Shown piece after piece: positions 11,858 through 24,638 of a stretch of DNA of 64,000 nt (the stretch's first letter is position 1; each line of letters opens with the position of its first letter). Where the stretch lies: positions 100,197 through 164,196 of the forward strand of contig CAJJDN010000174.1 in assembly GCA_905182985.1 (NCBI GenBank), written 5' to 3'. The translations under genes were made by a program, and so were the position numbers. The notes beneath the pieces were generated by a model, which saw nothing but the letters and a program-made list of their open reading frames with translations, was not told where the DNA came from and ran no database searches. The DNA comes from Paramecium sonneborni (Eukaryota > Ciliophora > Oligohymenophorea > Peniculida > Parameciidae).

Positions 11858-12418
11858 TCATTTACATTTTTTCAGTAGAATGAATGATATAATAGTAAAA
11901 ATAATTTCTATTCCCAAAACAATTAAATAACAGAATGTAACATATGCATTAGATATTATAAGATATGTTTCCAATATCAGAAGTCCATGAATCATAACTA
12001 ATAAGATCATTTAGATCATTTTATAGCCTAAATTTTCTTACATTCTCAACATTACTCCAACAAATAAGGAAATAGGAATGAAAATGTAATAGTTGACATC
12101 CAAATTCCATAATAATAGTATCAATCCCTATTCAAATCCAATACGCTCAACAAAATATACTACAAAAATCATCATATCAGTTTTTTCTAACAAAGGATTC
12201 TAATCCCCAATTAATTCTGAAAATGGATCTCTATGACTTTCTGGGGTTTCATTTTGAGATTTATTTTAGGGATATTGAGCCTGCAAAATAGTACTATTTG
12301 GAGAATCAATCTTTATTGATTTCTTTTATAACTATTTTTATTCCTTCATTATTGACTTGATGTTGTGATTTGAATTGATTCCCATTGACAAAGAAGGAGG
12401 ATCCTCTAATCCTTCCAT
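11858..12418 (-). CDS. Membrane protein with C-terminal helices
   Basis: Conservative model: ATG at 12418, no intron, 186 residues. About 75 polar N-terminal residues precede four hydrophobic segments (MMIFVVYFVERI, YYIFIPISLFVGVM, MILLVMIHGLLIL, CYLIVLGIEIIFTIISFILL) and a short basic tail, KKCK. The frame is open upstream to about 12570 with coding-like sequence (RKSSVILSPNVRKSV), so an upstream exon is likely and the true start may be missed; I could not find a clean splice. No family recognised. Confidence 0.6.
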
Positions 12419-14247
12419 TTTTGTTGTACTATTTCTATATTATTAAACACTCTTCCTAACATTAGGGCTTAATATCACCGAAGACTTTCTGGAAACATCC
12501 TTTCTTTTAGCCTCTGGAGTTAATTGGTTTAATTGGTTTAATTATGGTTGTCTTACTATATTATATATTCATACTCAGAGAACACTTGATTTTAGTTAAG
12601 ACTTCTTCTTCTCATTATACAGAGAAAAACTATTTGAATCATAAAAAGAAAACTAGAAAAAGATAGTTGTGCAATTTAGAAATACATTCTTAAAATATAT
12701 ATATAAATATTTAATAATTATTGATTTCTTGAACGTAAATATCTTTAAGATTGATTTACAAGCTACTTAAAAAAAATTATTATTACTTAATTTCAGAACA
12801 AATTATTTAATCTTAAACTTTATCAACCTATATTGATTAATATTTTATAAGATTCTAATTTAATAAATAAAGAGCTTATTTCAAAAGTTGACACCATATT
12901 AGTCTCTCCTTATACAAAGAAATTCTATGGCTAATAAAACAAGGAACTTTTTATGGTTACTATTATAATGAAAATCCAGACTTATAGTTATTATTTGCTA
13001 AGGTTTTTTATATTAAAAGATTTGGATTAATTATAATAAAATTTAATTATAATCATAAAATCAAATTTTATTAATTAAATTCTTGATATAAGAATCTAAA
13101 TTTTATAATTTCAATCTAAAAAATTTTATTCAGGTTTAAAATGAGTTAAATGATAAATCAAATAGAAAATATTCATAAACATGGTACTGTTATTAAATAA
13201 ATTAAAGAACAAAATTTAAAACATTACATTCCTAGAAGGGGCTGTTAAATAATCAATTGATATAAAATCAGCAACTATTTTTATTCTGAATATTATACAA
13301 AATATTGTTGATTTTAAAGTAACAATTAAAAATTATATCTGAAAAAGAATCATAAAATGTGAAAGAATTTATCTAAAAAAAGCTTTAATTTGATGAAAAT
13401 GATATATGTTCATGGTAGGATATGTTCAGTTCTCCTTTGCTAAATTAGTTTTTATCAAAATCTAAGAAATAACAAGCAATCTCAAATCAATAACAATCTC
13501 TTCCTGAAAATACTCTATTAAATTTCAAAACTTTTACAAAGACAACGAAAAGTTTAATAATAAAATTTTTAAATTATTCATATTTTTACAACTAAATATG
13601 AAAGAAAAAGTAGTGACTAATTTTATCAATTGATTTCTGAAATAAAAGCAATTATTAATCCAAATTTTAGAGTATTTTAATCTTTTTTTTTAATTATGGA
13701 TAGAATTGGAATCCATTTATCAACAATTAAAAAATATATAAGAAGATAATGACTACAAAATTATATTTTTTTTCAGCAGTGTTCTAAATTAATTGAAACT
13801 TTCTAAACCTTATTTAATCTAAGAAAGTATTTAAAAGTAAAATAACTTATCGAAATTATAAATTATAGAGCTTATTAAATAAATGAATTTTATTGAAATT
13901 TATTATACAATTCAAGAAACCTTTAAAATTTCTAAACAAATATTTTAGAAAGATTGATACTTTATTTTATTGTAATTCTTTTCTTGAATAATTTATTATT
14001 CTTTCTCAATATAATTTATATAATCATAATTTAAAATAGAAAATTCTATAACTAAATTTTTAAAGCATTCTAATAGATTATTAATATATATATTGTAAAT
14101 ATTATGATAATTGAAAATATTTTCTTTATAATTCTAATTTCCATCTGGAATTTAAAATATAAAAATCATCAATTAGTTAGTTAATTAGTCAATAATCTTA
14201 TTAATCTCTTGAAGTTTTATATAAATTATTAAATTATATTACTAATA
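12419..14247. other. Unresolved stretch with coding-like fragments
   Basis: No complete gene could be built. On the plus strand a segment near 12,900-13,000 reads SLSLYKEILWLIKQGTFYG followed by a tyrosine-rich run, and segments between about 13,330 and 13,790 read as natural protein in two different frames (for example QDMFSSPLLNQF, and SDQFYQLISEIKAIINP). Stops and frame changes between them could be unrecognised introns or decay. From about 13,800 to 14,247 I see only AT-rich sequence. Confidence 0.35.
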
Positions 14248-15169
14248 ATGAAAAAACATAAAAGTGAAAATTTGTAGGATTATTGTGTTTTTTATAAAGA
14301 TAAAGGACTTCCTCCTATGCACAAGACAGATTAATTTAAAAAGGCTTTAATTTTAGATTCAATCAAGGATTAGGAGCATCCTCTTAATCAAATAATTGAA
14401 AAAAAATAAATTTTTGTGCCATTTATTAATGAAAGGGATAGTATGGGAAAATTGATTTCAAGCGAATCTTATCATAGAAAAAGAAAAAGTGATATCACAA
14501 GTCTTTTTAATTCTCCAAAAAATAGTCACGATTTCTTAAGTAAAAACTCCATATCAAATACTTGTAGTATTTATGAAAATTAACTACCTGCTGCAAAATA
14601 AAAATTAAAAAATCTTTTAGGAAGTACTCCTGAAAATACTGAATTATTTTAATCTACTTTATTGGCAAGTCAATTCGAATTTAAACAATCTTTTTAGTTT
14701 CATTCAAAACGCAATCAACTTACCTTAAGAACTCATAAAAAAAATAATAGTTTATAAAATAAGCTCCCTGTATTTATCAAATAGCATAAAACTAATTAAT
14801 TTAAATTATTCAAGCAACCAAACACTCCTTTAGCTACAAGATTTTATTAAAGCAACTTTATAATTGAAATGTTCAATTAAAATAAGTAATTCATATTTTT
14901 ATTTTAATTAGAATTGAAGAGCATAAACTTTATTACATATTGCTGATGGAAAAAATGTAAAAGTTCTAAAATGAATTGATAAAATAATTATCAGCTAACG
15001 AAAGAAGGAGAACGTTCGTTAAATTGGATGGAAATAGAAGATTTAAACTTAGTCTATTATTACTTATATCCAAACCACGCATTTAATATCAGATGTTATA
15101 ATGATTCGTAGATAATTTATATATGATAATAGAGGAGAAATTCAAAGTTCTGAACTTAACAAACTTTGA
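14248..15169 (+). CDS. Hypothetical protein, four exons
   Basis: Model with introns of 34, 38 and 25 nt in the last third (donors near 14,886, 14,957 and 15,109) gives 274 residues and a length divisible by three. The first 200 residues are polar, rich in S, N, K and Q. The C-terminal part is more ordered, with LTKEGERSLNWMEIEDLNLV and YPNHAFNIRCYNDSGEIQ. An alternative single-intron (26 nt) model ends earlier, at 15,104, in another frame; I prefer the longer one because its C-terminus looks better folded. No family recognised. Confidence 0.55.
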
Positions 15170-15505
15170 TGACTTAGTTTTTCTAAAATCTTGAATTTAT
15201 TGTGAAAACTTCTTCTTTTTATAAAAAAGAATGGAAATTTGTTAGCCTATTTTTCTTTTGTGTTTAGAAATCTTTTAGATTAATGGTGTTTTTTCTTCAA
15301 ATACTATAAATTTATTATATTCTTATATATCGAATTCATATTTTATAATTATTCAAAAAATTTATTATTCTTATCTTTATATAATTTCTCCTATTCATTT
15401 TTATAAAAACAAAAATTTTAATTTGAAAATAATAAGCTTCACTTTAGAACAAAAATAATAATTACAAATTTGTAATCTTATAACAATATTAAAAATTTAA
15501 ATTTA
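15170..15505. other. Intergenic
   Basis: AT-rich with TGA in all frames. It holds the 3' region of the preceding gene and the promoter of the SAPS gene. Nothing specific seen. Confidence 0.5.
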
Positions 15506-17503
15506 ATGTTTTTCAAGTAAGAAATAATCTATAGCTAGCTTTGCTCGTTTTTTCACTCAGCCATAACAATTAGACAATTTGATAGCAAATCCAGATTGTG
15601 ATTTAGAAACGATTTTATCGACCGATGGAATTTTACAAGAAATAAAGGGATTAGGAGCTACAAAATTTGCTGATCAGTATTATATTGAGCATAACAATAG
15701 TGTTATACAGCATCCAGAAATGTATTAAAAAATGATTGATTACATAATATAATTTGAAGAGGAACTTATTGACAAAAAAACTCAAATTTAGTAAATTTTA
15801 GATTATACATTAAGATATCCATTTTTAACAAGTGAGATCTTGGGTAGTTAAAATTAGAAATTAATTGATTATTTATTTGAAGGTCCTGAGGAGGAAAATG
15901 GAAATTAATAAATACGTCAAGGTTTATATAACTAACTCTTGTCATTTTTAGAAAATGATATTTTGAATGTTACTTCAGCAGGATATTTTGCAAAAGCATT
16001 TATAGCAATAATTAAGAAGAGAGGTTTTGATGTATAAATTTTTAAATAATTAGGTTTGGGCAACGATCATTAAAAACAAAAAAATACTTTCAAATTTGAT
16101 AAAACATATTGATATTAAACACATAGCAGAAATAATTGAAAAATTAATTATATTGGATACATCTTAAGAAAATTATGAAGAGAAATTCTTTGAAGAAAGG
16201 AAAGAATTATTAGAAAGAATAATTAAATTATTATAATATAAATCCTATAATACAGAAATAGTAGATAATGTTTGCGAAATATTAATTGAAATTACAACAA
16301 AGAGTATGAGTTCTTTATATTATAACAATGGAGAAATCATACCATTTATTGATATCATAAAAAAACCTGAATTATTTTTAAAACTTGCCTTATAAACTTA
16401 GCGTATAGGACCTTATTAATTATTAATAAATTTAGTGGAAATGCAATCAAAAGAAACTAAAAAAGAGGATGATGATGAAGTAGTTCATAATTTAGAAAAA
16501 GATTATTCAATTTTTGAATCTATTTTACCAGAATTACCTCAAAATCTGTTAAATCAAGATTATCATACAAGCAATTTTATTAATTCAAATAGATTATTAA
16601 TTTAACCATTTGGATTAGCAAGAATGCATTTATTAAAACTTATTCAAGTTCTTGTTCAGTAATTATTACATTATTAATAAGAACTAATGATTACAAAATT
16701 ATAAAGATTTTGATAAACAATAGACTTATTGAAGCATTGAAAATAATAATTCTTTAGTATGAGTCAAATAATCAAATCCATTCTTGTTGTGATAAAATAT
16801 TTAGAGCAATAATTGATCTAAATCAAGATGATTTTACTAATGATGTAAAGTATTTTTAATTCTTTCAATAGATTTTTGAAAATAGCCATCTTCTAAATTA
16901 TATTATTTAAAATCATAATACTGAAAATACTAAGAAAGGTTTTATTGGATTTATGACTTCAATTTCTAATTATTTAGAAGATAAGAGTAAATAAAATAAT
17001 AAAATATAAAAATTACTTCGAATCAGTAAATTTTAATATTAAATAATAATAGATGAATAATGGTAGTAATTTATAGAAAATATTTTAAATAATATCAATT
17101 CAAAAGAGAAACCATTTTTATGTAATGCAAATCCAAGACCAAGTTAAGAGCCTGATGTTTTAGATGAACAAGAAACTGATAACATTTTGAACATTTTAAG
17201 AGTATTTATTACAATTATAAAAACTGTTAGAAATTTAATAATAATTTTTAAAAGAATGATAAACATGTTATTAATAATGAAAATACAGAAGGTGTTTAGA
17301 GAAATACTGAAGTATTGAATGAATTTGAGCAGGATACTTAGGATTAAGAGGAAGAAGTTTAAAATGAGTAAGATTAAGATTTATAGAATGATGATTAAGA
17401 ATAAGATGATATTTAAGTTAATTAAGAATATAATGAAAATTATTTCTGGAAATTAGATGTGAATGAAAAATTAGCTTAAGAATTATTGGATAATTTTGAA
17501 TGA
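15506..17503 (+). CDS. SAPS-family protein phosphatase (PP6/Sit4) regulatory subunit
   Basis: Four introns (15517-15538, 16032-16053, 16659-16681, 17202-17230) give 633 residues. The family start is clear: MFFNFARFFTQPQQLDNL, then an acidic 'ETILSTDGILQEIKGL' helix and helical repeats (YPFLTSEILG, LLSFLENDILNVTSAGYFAKAF, HIDIKHIAEIIEKLIIL), the order seen in SAPS proteins. The C-terminal 120 residues are a disordered acidic Q/E/D tail ending in KLDVNEKLAQELLDNFE. SAPS proteins bind PP6/Sit4 catalytic subunits and direct them to substrates. Its TGA is 54 bases from the stop of a convergent kinase gene. Confidence 0.85.
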
Positions 17504-17557
17504 TAAATTATCATGAATGTAATTTTGAATTTTAAATCATAATAATTTTATATCTAT

Positions 17558-19284
17558 TCAGTTTAATATTTTTTATGATTTGATTAGAATCTCGCATGGT
17601 TTAATATTGTACAATTTATCTATATCAAATTATAAATCCATGTCTCCCATTTTGTCAAAGTAAGTAATTAATCTATATATTATAATAATATATTTTACTC
17701 TTTATTTTTAGGATCCTTTTTATTCCAATTTATATATTGGATAGCTCCCATGTAGATTTTTCTAAATAACTTTGAAAATATAGTGAAATCAGTATTATCT
17801 TCATCATTTAATATGGTTTTCAAAGATTTGAATTCTTAATTATCTTATCTTTTTGAATTTCTTAAAAATACACATTCATCTTCCTATTTTAGTTAAATTT
17901 TAATACTCTAAATTGTAGAATAGTTAAATTTAATATTTTATTGATGTATTCTTTTAAAAATTTATTGGTTTCTGTTTATAATTACGAGAATTCTTAGAGA
18001 TCAATTTATGAAAACCTATTTTTAAATTCAGGAAGAATGGAGGATGGTTAATTAATTAATAATCCAAAAGCATTAAGAATAGTTTTATATCTATATCCAG
18101 AGAGACAAACTAAAAAGGCAGCTGTTTAATCATTATCAAATTTAATTTAGTTTTATGTTTTTTCAAATCTAGAATAAAATATTGAAATACTTTGAGTCTT
18201 ATAATAATTTATAAGTTTTAGCTGCTAGATCACTTTTAGTAATAAGAATTTAAATTAAATGTAAGATTTTATCATTTTTCGATTATCCTGGTTTTGTTTC
18301 AACCCTATAAAATTCTTGATAAAAAGATAGATTTTAATTAATTAAGGTATTTTTTTTAGGATTAGATCTTTTAGGTTATGAGATGTTCAAAGAAAAGATA
18401 GGACAAGAAAATAATTGCATCCAAGAAGTTCTATCTGATTCTTCAAATTAAAGCATTTATTCAATCAATGTTCTAATATTTAAAGGAACATTTTCTCTAA
18501 GTGCCGAATCATTAGGACACTAAATTGGATTAGTTTATAAATTTCTTAAATTTTCTATTAATTAAGCTTAAGAATTAGCATTGATTGGTAAATCATTATA
18601 AATTAATTGATAAAATATAACACCTAAAGAATAAACATCTGCTTTAGAGGAAAATTTAGGTTCTAAAAATAATTATGGAGCAGCATAAGCAGGTGTACCA
18701 ACTTTAGTAATCAATTATAAATTAACCATATCATCTAAGATACGACCCATACCTAAATCTGCAATCTTGTAAATATCATTCGAGATTAGAATATTTGCAG
18801 GTTTAAGATCTCTATGTATAACTTTATTTTTAAATAAGGCTTCATATCCTTTTACAACTTATTTAATTATTTCTACAGCTTCATTTACTGTAAACCAAGT
18901 TTGTTTCTTCTATTTTGCATCCATCTAACATTTAAGATCACCTTGATTACATTTTTCCATTATTATATATAAATTCTAATCTTTACTATCTTCTATTATT
19001 TCCACTAATTCCACAAGATTCTCATTTTCTCTTTATAATGGTTTAAGTAAATTCAAAATCTATATTTCTCTTTTCAATAAAATAGATTCCACTCCTTTTT
19101 TATCTACACATTTGGCACATAATAATAATTCTTTATTTCTTTAATCATAACATTAATAAACTATTCCATACTACCCTCTACCAATTAATTTTTTCTTTTC
19201 AACTACATAATTCCCTATATATATGTCTTAGATTGGTCTAATAGGCATTCCATTATCATTTTAACCTCTTGAACGTGGTTTCAT
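17558..19284 (-). CDS. ULK/Atg1-like protein kinase (copy A)
   Basis: Three introns (17673-17698, 17884-17906, 18169-18190) give 551 residues. The kinase domain is about residues 28-300: IGRGQYGIVYQC, lysine in LCAKCVDKKG, REIQILNLL, HRDLKPANIL, and GTPAYAAPQL. The magnesium-binding DFG is DLG, usually tolerated. The C-terminal 230 residues are helical, with LSGYRYKTILNAFGLL and KLFRKIYMGAIQYINW, and no known domain. A second gene at 21838-23704 shares the kinase signature, the AAPQL variant and a matching C-terminal 'GYRYKILMNAFGF' motif. The order REI-QGDL-HRDLKPANIL suggests the ULK/Atg1 group; NEK-like is an alternative. Confidence 0.85.
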
Positions 19285-19381
19285 ATTTTTTAAAAATTTA
19301 ATTATTCTATTTAAACTTTCAATTATTTCTATTTATATTAATATAATCAATCATATTAATTCACTAAAAATTTTATAATAT

Positions 19382-20506
19382 TCATGTACATTAATATAAT
19401 TATTATATTAAATATTAAATAATATCATTTGTAGATTGTAACTAACGTATATATTTAATGCTCTTAGTATTATATTTTGATATTAAATGCTCATAATTAG
19501 GCCTTGGAGTCATATTGATCACTTTTTCTTTATAATCCACATCAATGAATTATTATGGCTTCTAAATATCTAAATTAATAATATCATCAACAATCTTTTT
19601 TATTTATTATAAGGCATCATCATATTTTTCCTTCTAAAATAAATAAGGGAATAATAATTGTTCAGTTTAAAATACATCCACTTACTTATAAACAGATTAG
19701 AGTTTCTCTAATAAAGAGAGATTTTGAAAATAGAGATCATCATTTTTATTACTTAAAGATTTATTAAATCTTTTTAATTCTCTATCAAATAAATGAATTA
19801 TATTTACTCATATTATTAATAGAGATTATCATTTCTTATCTTATATTAAATTGTTTAATTCTATTGTTCTAACAAAGCAATAGCCTATTTCAAACCTGTT
19901 ATTTCATCCTATTATTCTTGTTTTTCTTATTTTCTACTCTTAATTTTTCATTATCTAAAAATACCTCTTTTAATGCTTAATAATTCCACTCGATTTATTT
20001 CCTCTTACTTATTTATAACTATAATTCTTGAATTAATAAATCACATATTTCTTTTGATGGTTATTCTTCATTAGGAGCCACAATTATATTATCTAATTTA
20101 ATTTACAAAACTTTATTACACAATTTAGGATTTATTATATAATCTCCAAGTTTTGAACATAGAGATTTTAAATCTAAAATATCACAATACAGAAAATATT
20201 TTAGTTTCTTTAACAATTCATCTAATTTTCCTTTCTTCATTATTAATTCATATCCCAACAATCCATTCAATCCATTAAATAATTGATCCAATTATTGCTT
20301 AGAATTCTTATTTTCAATATCTTAAGTGCTACATTCAACTACCTTATAAACCAAATCCTACTAAGAAGCTCTTCTTTATAATTATCTGCTAGATTATAAA
20401 TTAGGAATTGATCTTTAATCTTTGCTTGTACTTCTTTTTTATGATGGTCTTTAACCTGATTGACATAATTTTTGTAATTTTTCCCAATTTTATTGTAGTT
20501 TAACAT
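19382..20506 (-). CDS. Coiled-coil hypothetical protein
   Basis: Introns at 19782-19807, 19909-19937 and 20307-20332 give 347 residues. The N-terminal 60 residues are basic (NYKNYVNQVKDHHKKEVQAK). A helical middle (LDQLFNGLNGLLGYELIMKKG) and long coiled-coil segments follow, then MTPRPNYEHLISKYN near the end. The TPRP..EHL motif occurs in some ciliary coiled-coil proteins, but I cannot assign a family. The frame formally runs to TGA at 19382. It lies between the two ULK-like kinases on the same strand. Confidence 0.7.
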
Positions 20507-20990
20507 TACTCATACAATAAATTTATTTCTTTATTCATAAACATAATTATCATTATATAAATAAAAATAAATTGTTATTTTATTCGTTTCTTATTCATAT
20601 CACAAACAAAAACTAGATTATTTTCTAACCATTTCTTTTATATCCAAAAACCATTTTAATTAATCAATTTTTTTTATTCCAAGCTATTTAATAAGTTACT
20701 ATTAAATAAAAATTAAGAAAATTTACTACAAAAAAGTAATTCAATCCAAGATTTTATAGTATTTTTGAATGAATGATCAAAATAGATTAATATATCAGAT
20801 TTACTTAGATAAAAATTCATTAAAATTATTGTTTCAATTGAAAATTAATTATTTATCAACCTATTTAATGATTAAATTTATTTTATACTATATAATTGAG
20901 ATGGAATAAATAAATAATTTAATTATTTATTGGAGCAAAAATGATTAAGAGCATAAAAGTTTTAATATTTGTATTAGAAAAAATAATACT
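20507..20990. other. Intergenic
   Basis: AT-rich, with no supportable gene. It separates two same-strand coiled-coil genes. Confidence 0.45.
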
Positions 20991-21792
20991 TCAATTTTAT
21001 TAAATAATATTTTTATAGTAGTCTAGAGGCTGATCATTTTTGATTTTTTCAAATATTAACATTTAGTCTTAATAAAATTAGATTGGATATTCACTATCTA
21101 ATTTTAAGAATTAGGTAATATAACATTGCAATCTATATTAAATATTATTTATTTACTTTATTGATTAAATTGTTTGGTTTTACGGTTTAAACCACTTTGA
21201 CTAGTAATAAATTTTGAAAAAATAATGGTAGATATCATAATTGATTTATTATTTTGTAAGAAGTTGATTTTATAGTCTTTCAAATTTAAGATCTTTTAGA
21301 TTTTTTTCCTTTAAGTATTATTCAATATTTTTGAATTCTTATCCTAAGTCCTAGTGTTTTAAAATACATTATTACTTTTTGTTATTATTTGCATAGATTA
21401 TTATTATTTTTGAGCTCCTGCCTTAATTGATTAGTTTTTTGATTTTATTTTTTTTTAAAAGATTCAATTTATTATTTATATTCTTTTTCATCGATAAAGA
21501 TCTTTTTCAATTAATTTGCCATGCCTTTATATTAAAATTCGTTTAAGAAATTTCTGCCTTGAATTAATTAGAAATAATTGTATTGTACTACACAAATCTT
21601 GAGTATTTAAAGGTTGTATGTATTGTTATGATCATCGATAAATTTATTTTGGATAGCTAATTAAAGGAGTTGAATTAAATTTTATGCAATATCACATCTA
21701 TAGATAATGCAAGAAAGAAATGCTTCAGCATCAAAGTTAATTGAGTCTATCTAAATTAATTTTATCTTTGTGTCTATTTGATTATCACTCAT
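20991..21792 (-). CDS. Coiled-coil hypothetical protein
   Basis: One 25-nt intron (21351-21375) gives 258 residues. The N-terminal 90 residues are compact and helical (INFDAEAFLSCIIYRCDIAQNLIQLLQLAIQN, and LQILKICVVQYNYFQ). A charged coiled-coil central part follows (KKIFIDEKEYKQQIESFKKK). No enzyme motif and no membrane helix. The start codon is 45 bases downstream of the stop of kinase copy B, so the two are tightly packed. Function unknown. Confidence 0.7.
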
Positions 21793-21837
21793 TTTAAAAA
21801 AATAAAATATTGATTTATTTTTCTATTAAAAAATATC

Positions 21838-23704
21838 TCAAATGTTCTTTCTTGATTGCACAAGTGCTTCTAATTATTATTTTGTTATATCATCTTTTAA
21901 TAGAATTTGCTATGGATTCTACTCGCTATATTTCTCAAAAGGAAATTCTGAATCAACATTCAAAAACTTCTCAATCAAACATAACATTCTACAATATTAA
22001 TATTAAATACTTTAGGTATCCAATATCATATTATTTAGTTTTATCATAAACTAAAAGTTTTCTTAAATCTTATTTCCAAAAGAATTAAAACCATCTTCCA
22101 TAAATTTTAAATTCTGTATTTTCAATAATAGATAACAATTTTTAGAAATTTTAGATATTATGAGGATAATTATTTGACTTCATTAATTTGATAATTTAAT
22201 TTTCAGCATGTAGAAAAGCTGAATTTGATTAATTTAAAAATTCACTAACATTTTCTTTAGTTTTTTCAGTCCATTCACTGTGATCATTTTAATATTCTAA
22301 AAGAGTTTATTTAAGAGCTTGATTATCATAAATTTTTCTCATTTCTTCACAAATGCCATCCAAATAATTAAAACAAAAACCAAACGCATTCATTAGTATT
22401 TTGTAACGATATCCAATGATACAAGTTTAAATTAATTCAAAATGGTAAACATTGAAATAAGGGAATTAAGATTTTCTATAATAATAATAAGATTAGATAG
22501 ATACAATTATTCTAAAAGAGATTATTAAAGATTGAATGATAATTCTGCCTTTGCTAAAAATAAAGAAACTAAATGATTGACTCTATCTGTTTTAGTAATT
22601 TTATTTTTATCAATGTATTTACAAACATCTCTAAACTTAGCTTCATTAAAGTACTATTGTTGCCCTGATTATTATTGATATAAGAAGATAGAATCTAATA
22701 ATTTAGTTTCTGCTTATTCTTCAAAATTAGCTAATTTAGAAGTATCAACTAAAAAATAAATGAAATAGAATTTACATAATTCACATTTCAATAAATCATC
22801 CCATCCTGGTCTTGCTTCTTCACTATATGACATCATTTTATTGATTAAATTTTAAATAGCTTTTTTGACTTGTTATGGTCCTTCTTATGTTAATTCTGGA
22901 CATTAAAAAGGTTTATCTTTAAGACTTCTTAAGAAGTGTGTTAATTCTGGAATAGTTTTGGCTGTAAATGGTAGTCGATTACAAAATGCCAATTGATATA
23001 GGATTACACCCAACTATTGATATATAATTAATTAATTTGATTACAGAATAGACATCACATTTTGAAGAATATTGATCTTCTAAATATAATTAAGGTGCTG
23101 CATAAGCTGGTGTACCCACCTTTGTTAATATATACTTTTTAGTTATATCCTCTAATATTCTACCCATACCAAAATCAGTTAACTATATATAGATTTATTA
23201 GTTTAATACTTTCACTATTATTTGTCCTTTCCCATTATTTTCTATTAATATATTAGCTGGTTTAATATCTCTATGAATTACTTTGTTTTCGAATAAAGAT
23301 TTATATCCCAATATTATTTATCGAGCAATGTCTTGGATTTAATCTAAACTGAATTGTTTTTTTTATGATTAGTATTGATCCATTAATACTTTTAAGTCTC
23401 CTCCTGTACATCTCTCCATTATTATATATATTTATCTTTCCTCTTTTATTACACGATAAATCTTCACTAGATTAGGATTGTCCACCTTATTTAATTATTC
23501 CAAGATATTAATCTCTCTATCAATCAAGCCTTTCTCTACTTGAGCTTGGAGAACCTATTGCATCTATTTAATCAATACCTTAGCACATAATTTCCTTCCC
23601 TAATGTAAATCTGAATAGCATCCATAAACAACACCATATTACCCTTTTCCCAAAAATTCTGATTTCCTAATCACAAATTCTTCTACTTTCTAATCTTGAT
23701 CCAT
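21838..23704 (-). CDS. ULK/Atg1-like protein kinase (copy B)
   Basis: Four introns (21989-22010, 22476-22504, 23014-23044, 23183-23209) give 585 residues. Kinase domain: FLGKGQYGVVYGCY, lysine in CAKVLIKQ, EINILEQL, HRDIKPANILIENN, LTDFGMGR, and GTPAYAAPQL. All catalytic residues are present, with canonical DFG unlike copy A. The 27-nt intron at 23183-23209 is a multiple of three without TGA. The C-terminal 280 residues are helical with GYRYKILMNAFGFCFNYL, matching the paralog's tail. A shared C-terminal region suggests a common interaction module. Confidence 0.87.
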
Positions 23705-24085
23705 TTCTTTAAAATCTTTTATTAAGATAGATTTATTTAATAATATAGCTTCATAAAATTAAATTTCTCATAAATATTATGATATATTCTCTAAAAATTT
23801 AACTCAATATTTATGAAAAAATGACATTCTCATTTATATTCATATTAACTAAACCCCCAAAATGAAACAATTCTTTATTGTAGGCTTACTTATTTAAAAT
23901 ATAATATTCTCCATTTCAAATAAATACATCCTTCAGTATATGTATTCTAACCTAATTTTTATTTTAAAGCTGAAATACATAATGAATGATCATCACATAT
24001 ACATTTTATTGTCTCATTTATTATTAACATTGTCTGATTAATAAATATATTGAAATTCAATATAAATTATAGTATTAATTATAAA
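23705..24085. other. Divergent intergenic region
   Basis: AT-rich region between kinase copy B (minus) and the membrane protein (plus), presumably holding both promoters. A single C5 run lies at 23854-23858 but is not repeated. Confidence 0.5.
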
Positions 24086-24638
24086 ATGCTTTATAATGAT
24101 GAAATTTATTATTCTAGTGAAATACATGAAGAAAATTCATCAACTCAATCTGCTTATAGTTGTTGTATTGCCTTCTTATGTATGTTATGTGGATATGTGC
24201 TTTTGTAAACAAATGCTTACATAGAAGGGTAAATTGATTATTCGAACTAGCAAGTCAAATCCATACTATTATTAATGTACTATGACATTACCATTGACTT
24301 ACTTTTGTGGAGTAGCATTTTTAATAGCAGCTGCAGTGAGATTAATATTTTTAGTCGTTTTTTGCTTATAATCATAAAAACACCAGCCTCATTCAAGTTT
24401 ATTTCATAAAAAAGTGAAACATTCTGAAGTAATGATTGCAATGGCGTAAAGAATAGATTCTTATAAATTTAGATTTTTCTTTTTTGGTTCTTTCATTTTA
24501 ATGGTTAAAGAATAATGTTACGAATTGACAGTTGCTCTACTTTTTGTTTTGATTTTGACAGCTTTCATGATTTTATAAATATGCTGTTATGATATGGAAG
24601 ATGACGAAGTGATTTGTGAAGAAATACTTGATTATTGA
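24086..24638 (+). CDS. Four-helix membrane protein
   Basis: One 22-nt intron (24229-24250) gives 176 residues. Hydrophobic segments: CCIAFLCMLCGYVLL, FCGVAFLIAAAVRLIFLVVFC, FRFFFFGSFILMV, and VALLFVLILTAFMILQICC. The N-terminus and C-terminus are acidic and polar (MLYNDEIYYSSEIHEE; DMEDDEVICEEILDY), and cysteines are frequent. The topology suggests a small tetraspan protein. No recognised family motif; transporter activity is not implied. Confidence 0.75.

Noticed and set aside
23854..23870. C5A4 run resembling a ciliate telomere unit
   Set aside because: A single unit inside an intergenic region. Telomeres would need many tandem copies at a molecule end.
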